A stretch of DNA of 64,000 bases from Mycoplana azooxidifex (GTDB lineage: Bacteria; Pseudomonadota; Alphaproteobacteria; Rhizobiales; Rhizobiaceae): assembly GCF_014196765.1 (NCBI RefSeq), contig NZ_JACIEE010000007.1, positions 372,001 through 436,000 of the forward strand, read 5' to 3'. Position 1 is the first letter of the stretch. Each line of letters begins with the position of its first letter. Of this stretch, positions 9,041 through 16,900 are shown piece by piece. The translations under genes and the position numbers were made by a program. Under the pieces are notes generated by a model. That model was not told where the DNA came from. It saw only the letters and a list, made by a program, of their open reading frames with translations, and searched no databases.

Positions 9041-10491
9041 GCGGCGGTCCCCGCGAAGGAGGCTGCGAGGATGTTGCCCTCGGTGATGGCCTCGCCCGTC
9101 AGTTCGGCGACGACCGCGCCCTCCCGGAAGACATAGACGCGGTCGCAGAGGCAGACCTCCTCCATTTCCGTCGAATACCAGACGAAGGTACGACCGGCTT
9201 CCGCCTCCTGTCGCACGATCTCGTAGACCTCCTGCTTCGTGCCGACGTCGACGCCGCGCATCGGGTCGTCCATCAGCACGACCGGGGCGCGCGTCGAAAG
9301 CGCCCGGGCGAACAGCACCTTCTGCTGGTTGCCGCCCGACAGCGACAGGATGCGGTTTTCCATGTCCTGCGTCCGGATCTCGATACGCCGCTTCCATTCC
9401 GCCCCGCGCCCGGCTTCAGCGCCTGCGTCCAGAACGCCCCGCGAGGCGACGCCGTCGAGCGAGGCGATCGACAGGTTCTTCAGGATGCTCCAGAGTTCGA
9501 ACACGCCGTTCAGCCTGCGGTCGCCGGCCACGAACGTCACCAGCGGATCGCGACGGGGCAGCCAGTCGCCGCTGTTGGCCGCATGCAGCGCCATCAGCAT
9601 TCCCGTCTGGCCGTGGCCCGCAAGCCCCGCAAGCCCGACGATCTCCCCACGGCTCGCCCGGAAGGGCATGCCGCGCCCGCTCTGCTCGAGGGCGAGCGGC
9701 GCGTCGGCGAGATCACGGGACCTGCGGCGATGGGCGTCGCCCTTGACCACGCTGCCCATGGCCTCGACGAGGCTGTGCTCGCTGAACGCTGCGGCGGGAC
9801 GCTCGGCAACGATGCGGCCGTCCTTCATCACGACGATGCGGCTCGCCGTCGTGAGAACCTCATGCAGGATATGCGAGATGAAGACGACCGCGCCTCCGCC
9901 CGCAACGAAACGGCGGACATGGTCCAGCATCTGCTCGGCGAGGCTGGCGTCGAGCGAGGATGTCGGTTCGTCCAGGATCACCAGCCTCGGGGCAATGCCG
10001 GCGTCGGAGAAGGCCATGGCGATCTCCACCATCTGTCGCTCGGCGATTGACAGGTCGCCGACGGTCTTGTCGCTGGCGATGCCGTGGTTCGGAAAGACCG
10101 TATCCAGGCTTTTTTCGATGATCTGCCTTGCACGCTTGCGCCAGCCGAAGCCGCCGAGCGTGCGGTGCATGATGCGCGTGTTCTCGATGATCGAGAGATT
10201 GGGGCAGAGCGAGAGTTCCTGGAAGACGCAGCGCACGCCGCGTGTCCGGGCGGCATTGATGCCGTAGTTCGCAACGACTTCGCCGTCGCCGGAGACAGTG
10301 CCCTGGTGCGGCGTCAGTCCGCCGTTGATGACGCTGACGATGGTGGATTTACCCGCACCATTGTGGCCGACGAGGCCAACGCATTCGCCGGGCATGATCG
10401 AAAGCGTCACGCCGTCCAGCGCCTTGACCGCGCCGAAGCTCACCTTGGCGCCATCGACCTCGATCACCGCCTTGCGTCTGTCACCCGTCAT
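9037..10491 (-). CDS. Sugar ABC transporter ATP-binding protein (two fused ATPase domains, RbsA type)
   Basis: 484 residues. The N-terminal domain is intact: Walker A GHNGAGKST, signature region LSIAERQMVEIA and Walker B LVILDEPTSSLD. The C-terminal domain has a degenerate Walker A (GLAGHGQTGM) but a clear LSGGNQQKVLFARAL signature and Walker B-like VVLMDDPMRGVDVG. Asymmetric sites of this kind are normal for the RbsA/MglA family. It lies between the binding protein and two permeases. A 10-bp stem-loop separates it from the upstream binding-protein gene and may lower its expression relative to that protein. Confidence 0.93.
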   Translation of the reverse strand: MTGDRRKAVIEVDGAKVSFGAVKALDGVTLSIMPGECVGLVGHNGAGKSTIVSVINGGLTPHQGTVSGDGEVVANYGINAARTRGVRCVFQELSLCPNLSIIENTRIMHRTLGGFGWRKRARQIIEKSLDTVFPNHGIASDKTVGDLSIAERQMVEIAMAFSDAGIAPRLVILDEPTSSLDASLAEQMLDHVRRFVAGGGAVVFISHILHEVLTTASRIVVMKDGRIVAERPAAAFSEHSLVEAMGSVVKGDAHRRRSRDLADAPLALEQSGRGMPFRASRGEIVGLAGLAGHGQTGMLMALHAANSGDWLPRRDPLVTFVAGDRRLNGVFELWSILKNLSIASLDGVASRGVLDAGAEAGRGAEWKRRIEIRTQDMENRILSLSGGNQQKVLFARALSTRAPVVLMDDPMRGVDVGTKQEVYEIVRQEAEAGRTFVWYSTEMEEVCLCDRVYVFREGAVVAELTGEAITEGNILAASFAGTAA

Positions 10492-10519
10492 TGCTGCCGT
10501 CTTCTGCTGCAGGAAAATC

Positions 10520-10549
10520 GGCCGCGCGGTGTGATGGAACCGCGCGGCC
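10520..10549 (-). other. Intercistronic stem-loop after the binding-protein gene
   Basis: GGCCGCGCGG, a 10-base loop, then CCGCGCGGCC: a perfect 10-bp GC-only stem in the 72-base gap between the binding-protein and ATPase genes. There is no U-run. Such hairpins commonly protect the 3' end of binding-protein mRNA, so this protein is made in excess over the membrane subunits. The same layout occurs in the second ribose-type operon (61018-61050). Confidence 0.65.
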
Positions 10550-10563
10550 AGCTTGGGAGGTCC

Positions 10564-11580
10564 TTACTTGGCTGCCTCGATGACCTTGAGCGCGTCTTCC
10601 TGCGAGTATTCCACGTTCGCGACGCCGCCGGCCTGGGTGTTGGCGAGGTTCTGCTCGAGGTTGTCCTGGTCGATGCGCAGGAACGGCACCACGAGGTCCT
10701 TCTTCACTTCCTTGCCGTCGAGGATCTGCTGGGCGACCCAGAAGGCGAGCGTGGAAACGCCGGGCGCGATCGAGACCGACATGGTCTCATAGCCGTTGGC
10801 GTCCTTCTGTTCCTTCCACCATTTCAGCTCGTCCTCGCGGTTGCCCATGACGATCACCGGCATCGGCCGTTTGGCCGCCGCGATCGCCTGTGCCGCGCCG
10901 TAGCCGTCGCCGCCCTGGGTGACCACGCCGACGACCTCCGGCAGGCTCGGCAGGATGCCGGCCACGGCCTTCTGCGCTACGTCCTGCGCCCAGTCGCCAT
11001 GCACCGAACCCGCGACCTTGAACTGCGGGAACTGCTTCACGCCCTCATGGATGCCCGCGGAGATCTCGTCATCGACGAAGACGCCGGCAAGACCGCGGAT
11101 CTCCAGCAGGTTGCCGCCCTCGGGCACCTTCTTGGAAAGGTATTCGACCTGGCTGCGGCCCATTTCCTTGAAGTCGACGGCGATGCGCCATGCACAGGGC
11201 TCGGTCACGATGCCGTCGAACGAAACGACGGTGATGCCCGCATCGCAGGCTTCCTTGATGGCGCCATTCAGCGCCGTCGGCGAGGCGGCGTTGAGCACGA
11301 TCGCGTCGTAGCCCTGCAGGATCATGTTCTGGATCTGCGCGGCCTGCTCGGTCGCCTGGTTCTCGGCGGTGGTGAATGGATCGGCTGCCGCCACGACGCC
11401 GGTCTTCACGGCCTCGCCGGTCACCTTGTCCCAGCTCGTCAGCATGGCCTGGCGCCAGGAGTTTCCGGCATAGTTGTTGGAGAGCGCGATCTTCTTTCCG
11501 GACGTGTCGGCGAACGCGGTCATGGGCATGGCGGCGCACGCGACGGCAACCGATGCCAGCAGCATCTTGCGAATTGTCAT
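10564..11580 (-). CDS. Sugar ABC transporter periplasmic substrate-binding protein
   Basis: 338 residues, type I periplasmic binding protein of the RbsB/LacI-fold group. A Sec signal peptide is visible in residues 1-25 (MTIRKMLLASVAVACAAMP, ending AFA-D). YAGNSWRQAMLTSWDKV starts the first lobe, and GVVTQGGDGYGAAQAIAAAK and MGNREDELKWWKE belong to the ligand-binding core. It is the first gene of the operon binding protein, ATPase, permease, permease, lactonase. The tryptophan-rich segment near residue 240 suggests an aromatic-lined sugar pocket. The exact sugar is unknown. Confidence 0.9.
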   Translation of the reverse strand: MTIRKMLLASVAVACAAMPMTAFADTSGKKIALSNNYAGNSWRQAMLTSWDKVTGEAVKTGVVAAADPFTTAENQATEQAAQIQNMILQGYDAIVLNAASPTALNGAIKEACDAGITVVSFDGIVTEPCAWRIAVDFKEMGRSQVEYLSKKVPEGGNLLEIRGLAGVFVDDEISAGIHEGVKQFPQFKVAGSVHGDWAQDVAQKAVAGILPSLPEVVGVVTQGGDGYGAAQAIAAAKRPMPVIVMGNREDELKWWKEQKDANGYETMSVSIAPGVSTLAFWVAQQILDGKEVKKDLVVPFLRIDQDNLEQNLANTQAGGVANVEYSQEDALKVIEAAK

Positions 11581-11664
11581 GTCATCCTCCCTCAGGATCC
11601 GTCCTTCGACCGGATCGCTTCATCGCCTGCGTCCAATCCGCAAGCCGATGAAAATTGTTCTTGC

Positions 11665-11764
11665 ACTGAGCTTCCTCCTCTCAGTATGGGCAGGATGCGG
11701 GAGAACGGGCGATCTGTATAGGCGGCATGCGGCAAGTTGTTTGCGGGTATTGCGCGACAAGTTG
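11665..11764. promoter_or_regulatory. Candidate control sites between the ABC operon and the two-component genes
   Basis: The 305-base gap between the divergent transcription units (11581-11885) must hold both promoters. It contains an inverted repeat ACTGAG-N9-CTCAGT (11665-11685) and a direct repeat CAAGTTG at 11733-11739 and 11758-11764, start to start 25 bases apart. The direct repeat is a plausible binding site for the response regulator encoded next door. No convincing -35/-10 pair could be assigned. Confidence 0.3.
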
Positions 11765-11885
11765 CGGTTTCATGCAGGACGCGCGCGGCCCTTTGGCGCT
11801 TACTGGGGATGCGGTCGCGGCGTTGAGGAGCGCAAGGTCCAGAACCTGGTTCGGGGTCCGGGCGACGGCGGGAGGAATTGCCGAC

Positions 11886-13139
11886 ATGCTGCACATGGCG
11901 CCGGCCGCACTGGTCGATCACTATCTCGGTATTTCCCGGCTGCTTGCCGGCCAGCTCGATTTCCGTTCGGCCATCCGGGCGGTTGCCGCCGAAGTGGCGC
12001 ATATCATCCCGCACGACCACCTCGACGTCTGCATGCTGATGGTGGACGGCAACTACCACACGGCCTACGAGACGGGCATGGACACCGCCTGGGGCGATGT
12101 CGCTTCCGCACCCGTCGCCAATAGCCCGATCCGTTCGCTGCTACGGGGCGAGGTTGACTACATGCTGACGGACGATGCCATGGCCGATCCGCGCTTTCAT
12201 TTCGAGGGCGCCTTCAAGCGGCCGATCGTCGATCAGACCCTGCGCAGCCGGCTGCACGTGCCGCTGAAAGTACAGGGCACCATCATCGCAGCACTTAGTT
12301 GCTCGTCGCAGAAGCCGGCCATCTACACGATGGAGGACGTCGACAGGGCCTGTACCATCGCCGACCTCCTGGCGCCCTATTTCTTCGCCCTGCGCGCGGC
12401 CGAGCAGGCGCAGCAGTCGGCGATCGTCGAGGCCGAGTCGCGGGCGCGGGAGGAGGGGCTGCGCCAGGGCGCGCTGAAGCTGACCGAGGCGCTGGAACAG
12501 GAGCGCCAGCGCATCGGCATGGACCTCCACGACCAGACGCTGGCCGACCTCACCCGGCTGTCGCGCCGGATCGACCGGCTGGCGAAGTCGGGCGATCTGA
12601 CCGGGGCGGCGCTCGAACCGGTCTCGCGGGGCCTGCAGCACTGCATGCAGGACCTGAGGCAGATCATCGAGGAGGCAAAACCTTCGGTCCTGCAGCTCTT
12701 CGGCCTCGCCCAGGCGCTGGAGAACCATCTCGACCGGTCGGTCCGCGACAGCGGCACGCCGATCGAGTGGGCGCTTGTCGACGACACCGCAGGCGCGCTC
12801 GACGGCCTGGAGCCCACGGTCAGCGTCGCGCTCTTCCGCATCACCCAGGAGGCAATCAACAATGCCGTTCGCCACGCCCAGCCGCTGTCGATCACCGTGC
12901 GGCTCAGGGTCGCCAACGGCCAGGTCGAGATCGAGACCTCGGACGACGGCTGCGGCGTTGCCGACAGGCGCGGACGCATCGGCGGCGGCATCGACAACAT
13001 GAAGACGCGGGCACGGCTCATATCGGCGAAGTTCGCGCTTGGCCCCGGACGTAGCAATCGCGGCACGACGGTTGCGGTACAACTGCCGCTCTGCCGGCCT
13101 GGCATGGACGACGAAGCATCGATGAAGGACGCGCAATGA
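11886..13139 (+). CDS. Soluble sensor histidine kinase with GAF domain (HisKA_3 type)
   Basis: 417 residues from the ATG at 11886, chosen because GGGAGG (11870-11875) sits at ideal spacing; the frame is open 159 bases further upstream without a comparable site. Residues 25-165 form a GAF-like sensor domain. The dimerisation/phosphorylation motif is ERQRIGMDLHDQ with His215. The ATPase domain has the N-box ITQEAINNAVRHA and the G-box DDGCGVADRRGRIGGGI. There is no membrane segment, so it senses a cytosolic signal. It overlaps the response regulator gene by 4 bases and is divergent from the sugar ABC operon, the most likely target. Confidence 0.9.
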   Translation: MLHMAPAALVDHYLGISRLLAGQLDFRSAIRAVAAEVAHIIPHDHLDVCMLMVDGNYHTAYETGMDTAWGDVASAPVANSPIRSLLRGEVDYMLTDDAMADPRFHFEGAFKRPIVDQTLRSRLHVPLKVQGTIIAALSCSSQKPAIYTMEDVDRACTIADLLAPYFFALRAAEQAQQSAIVEAESRAREEGLRQGALKLTEALEQERQRIGMDLHDQTLADLTRLSRRIDRLAKSGDLTGAALEPVSRGLQHCMQDLRQIIEEAKPSVLQLFGLAQALENHLDRSVRDSGTPIEWALVDDTAGALDGLEPTVSVALFRITQEAINNAVRHAQPLSITVRLRVANGQVEIETSDDGCGVADRRGRIGGGIDNMKTRARLISAKFALGPGRSNRGTTVAVQLPLCRPGMDDEASMKDAQ

Positions 13140-13858
13140 AGGTTCTGATCGTAGAGGACGACCCGCTGCACCGCTCATATCTGCACGAGGCGGTCAGTTC
13201 GGCCCTTCCTGAATGCGGCACGGTGATCGAGGCCGAGAACGGCATCGCCGGCGAGAGGCTCGCCCGCGATCACCGCTCCGCCCACATCGTCATGGACCTG
13301 CAGATGGCGAGCCGCAACGGCATCGAGGCCGCCCGCGCCATCTGGAAGGAGCGGCCCGAGACACGCATCCTGTTCTGGTCCAACTATTCCGACGAAGCCT
13401 ACGTGCGCGGCGTCTCCCGCATCGTCCCGGACGGCGCGGCCTACGGATACGTGCTGAAGTCGGCATCCGACGAACGGCTGAAACTGGCACTGCGCTCGAT
13501 CTTCATCGAAAGCCAGTGCGTGATCGATCGGGAGGTGCGCGGTCTTCAGCAGAAAAGCCTCAGCCATGCCCGCAGCTTCACCGATTCCGAGTACGAGGTG
13601 CTCGTCGACATCGCGCTGGGCCTGACCGATCGGGCGATCGCGCGGCGGCGGAACCTGTCGCTGCGCAGCGTGCAGAACCGGTTGCAGCATCTCTACGACA
13701 AGCTGGAGGTCTACCAGACCACCGCCGCCGATCCGGACGACAGCCGTTTCAACCTGCGGGCGCGCGCCGTCACCGTCGCGTTCCTGAGGAAGCTGCTGAA
13801 CTACAGCGCGCTCGAGCGTGCCGAAGCGGAACTGCAGGACTGGCTGAGGGAGCAGTAG
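13136..13858 (+). CDS. Response regulator with LuxR/FixJ-like DNA-binding domain
   Basis: 240 residues. The receiver domain has acidic residues E7-D9, phospho-acceptor Asp54 in VMDLQMASRNG and the conserved Lys108 in YVLKSAS. The output domain from about residue 145 (SFTDSEYEVLVDIALGLTDR) matches the NarL/LuxR helix-turn-helix but is divergent, and it continues into an unusual 50-residue tail (EVYQTTAADPDDSRFN onward). It is translationally coupled to the histidine kinase. Its tail runs toward the octad-repeat gene, 118 bases away and convergent. Confidence 0.88.
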   Translation: MKVLIVEDDPLHRSYLHEAVSSALPECGTVIEAENGIAGERLARDHRSAHIVMDLQMASRNGIEAARAIWKERPETRILFWSNYSDEAYVRGVSRIVPDGAAYGYVLKSASDERLKLALRSIFIESQCVIDREVRGLQQKSLSHARSFTDSEYEVLVDIALGLTDRAIARRRNLSLRSVQNRLQHLYDKLEVYQTTAADPDDSRFNLRARAVTVAFLRKLLNYSALERAEAELQDWLREQ

Positions 13859-13909
13859 GTCAGGACCCAGGCAGCCTCCCCGAGGTTCCTCCCGTAGAGA
13901 TCCTAACGC

Positions 13910-13931
13910 CCGCCGGGATCCAACCCGGCGG
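13910..13931. terminator. Possible bidirectional terminator between convergent genes
   Basis: CCGCCGGG, a 6-base loop, then CCCGGCGG, in the 118-base gap between the response regulator (+) and the repeat protein (-). The stem is strong but neither side has a run of T, so this is a weak intrinsic terminator at best. Confidence 0.35.
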
Positions 13932-13976
13932 CCGTCTTGGCGAACCCGTCCGCATGCGCGTGCCGGTCGCAGGTCC

Positions 13977-16900
13977 TCAGAAGGCCTCGTAGGCCGCGAT
14001 GATGGCCGCGATCTGCTGCGAGCTCAACGCTTCGACCTGCGTGGTCGTGATCGCCTCCAGCTGTTCACGCCTCAGGCTCTTGATGTTCAGCACCGACAGG
14101 CCCGATATCGCGCTCGTGCTCATCGATGCGATATCCTCGGTCGAGAACGTTCTCAGGTTGTCGGAGCTGAGTGCGGCCAGTTGCTCCGCAGTGAGGCCAG
14201 CGACCTGGGCGGGCGTCAGGGCTTCGGCCTGGGCCGTGCTCAGGGCCGCGATCTGCGCCGTCGTCAGGCCGGCGACCGCCTTCGGCGTCAGGGCGGCGAT
14301 CTGTTCGGTGGAGAGCGCGGGGATCTTGTCGGTCCCGAGCGCTGCCACCTGCAAGGCGTTCAGCGCGCCGATCTGCCCCGGGGTCAGCGAGCTGATCTGG
14401 TCGGCGCTCAAGGCCTTCAGCTGATAGTATGTCAGGTTCGAGATCTGCCCCGGCGTCAGGGCCGTCAGCTGCTCGTGATCAAGGGCCGCGATGTTCTCGG
14501 TCGACAGCCCCGTGATCGCAGCCGCAGTGATGGCCGCGATGTCGCCCGGGGAGAATGTCGCGAGATCATCCGGGCCGAGTGCTGCGACCTGCGTCGAGGT
14601 CAGGGCGCCGATCTGGCTGGTGGTGAGCGCGTCGATCTGCGACGGGGTCAGCGTTCCGATCTGCGACGGGGTCAGGCCGGGAATGGCCTTCGTATCGAGG
14701 GCCGCGATCTGGTCGGTCGAAAGGGCGGCGATGCCTGCGCTCGTCAGGGCCGCGACCTGCGTTGCACTGAGCGCGCGCACCTGCGTCGTCGTCAGGGCTC
14801 CGACCTGCTCCGGCGAAAGGGCCGCGATCTGCTCGGGCTTCAGGCCCGCAATCTGGGCAGCCGTCAGGCCGGCGATCTGTTCGGAACTCAGTGAACCAAG
14901 CTGCCCGGCCGAAAGCCCCGCAATGCCGGCCGGACTGATGGCCGCCAGGTCGGCGGCCGAAAACGTCGCCAGATCCTCGGCGCTGAGTGCTGCGATCTGC
15001 GTGGCCGTGAGCGCTGCGATCTGCGTGGCCGACAGCGCATCCACCTGCGTCGGCGTCAGCGCGGTGACCTGCTCTGCGGTCAGCCCTGCGACCGCCTTCG
15101 GGTTCAGGGCGGCGATCTGGTCGGTGGAGAGCTCGGCAATCCGGTCCGGCGACAGTGCGGCAAGCTGTGCCGCGCTGAGGGCGCCGATCTGGGCCGTGGA
15201 AAGGGCAGCCAGTTGCGCCGCGGTCAGGGACGCGATCTGGCTCGGCTTGAGTGCGGCGATCTGGGCCACCGTCAACGCCTTCACCTGCTCGATCGGGAGG
15301 CCAGCGAGATTTTCGTTCGACAACCCCGGGATCGCGCCCGTGCCGATCGCCGGGATATCGTCGGGCGAGAACGTCGCCAGCTGCTCGGGCGTCAGCGCTC
15401 CGATCTGGGTCGCGGTCAGGGCCGCGATCTGCGCGGCCGAGAATGCATCGATCTGGCTGGGGGCCAGGCTTGCGATCTGGCTTGCCGACAGTCCCGGGAT
15501 CGCCTTGGCGCTCAGGGCGGCGATCTGGTCGATGGAAAGGGCCGCGACGTTCTCGGGCGGCAGGGCGGCAACCTGCGTGGCGCTCAGCGCCGCGACCTGT
15601 CCCGGCGACAGCACCTGCACCTGCGCCAGGGTCAGGGCCCCGACCTGGGCGGGCTTCAGGGCGGCAATCTGGTTCGGGGTCAGCGACGCGACCTGGTCGA
15701 GGCTGAGTGCCGCGATGTTCTCGGCGGTCAGGCCGGATATCGCGCTCGCGGGTATGGCCGCGATTTCCTCTGGCGTGAAGGTCGCAAGGTCCTCCGCCTC
15801 CAGGGCTGCGACCTGCGCCGCGGTGAGCCCGCCGATCTGGGCCGCCGAGAGGGCCTCTGCCTGCGCCGGGCTCAGGGCAGCGATCTGGGCGGCCGTGAAG
15901 CCGCCGACCGCCTTGACGTTCAATGCGGCGATCTGCTCGGCGGAAAGCGCCTGGATTCTATCGATGCCCAGTGCAGCCACCTGGGTGGCACTGAGAGCTC
16001 GAACCTGGCCCACCGTGAGCGCCTCGACCTGCGTCGGGGAGAACGCTGCGACCTGCGCCGGTTTCAAAGCCGTGATCTGCGCCGGCGTCAGCGCGGCGAC
16101 CTGCTCGGCACTCAGCAGGGCGATGTTGGCGGCCGACAGGCTCGGGATCGCCTTGGCGTTGATGGCGGCAATGTCCGCCGGCGAGAACGTGGCCAGATCC
16201 TCTGCCTCGAGCGCGGCCACCTGAGCTGCGCTCAGGCCACCCACCTGCGTGGCGGTCAGGGCTTCCGCCTGTACCGGCGACAGGGCCGCGATCTGGGCGG
16301 CGGTGAGGCCGGCGATCGCCTTCGTGGTCAGGGCGGAAATCTGCTCCGGGGAGAGCGCCTGGATATCCTCGATGCCGAGGGCCGCGACCTGCGCTGCGGT
16401 CAGGGCACCGACCTGGGCGGGCTTCAGGGCCGCCACCTGGCTCGGCGAAAGTGCGGCGACCTGGGTGGGCTTCAAGGACGCGATCTGGACCGCCGATAGC
16501 GCGGAAACCTGGTCCGCCGTCAGCAGGGCGACGTTTGCGGGGCTCAGGCCGGGCAGGGCCTTCGGACTGATCGCAGCGATTTCCTGGGGCGAGAAGGTCG
16601 CCAGAGCCTCAGCGCTCAGCGCCGCCAGCTGAGTGGAGGTGAGCGCGCCGATCTGGGCCGTCGACAAGGCATCGATCTGGTTGGGGGAGAGGGCTGCGAC
16701 CTGGCCCGCGGTCAGGCCGGCGATCGCCCGCGTCGTGAGCGCCGAAATCTGCTGCTCGGAAAGTGCGGCGACCCTGTCGGCAGGCAGGGCCGCGACCTGA
16801 GCCGCGCTCAACGCGCCGATCTGCGCCGGCGACAAGCGTTCCACCTGTGCCGAAGACAGCGCGGCGATCTGGTTGGTCTTCAAGGCCGCGATCTGGCCGG

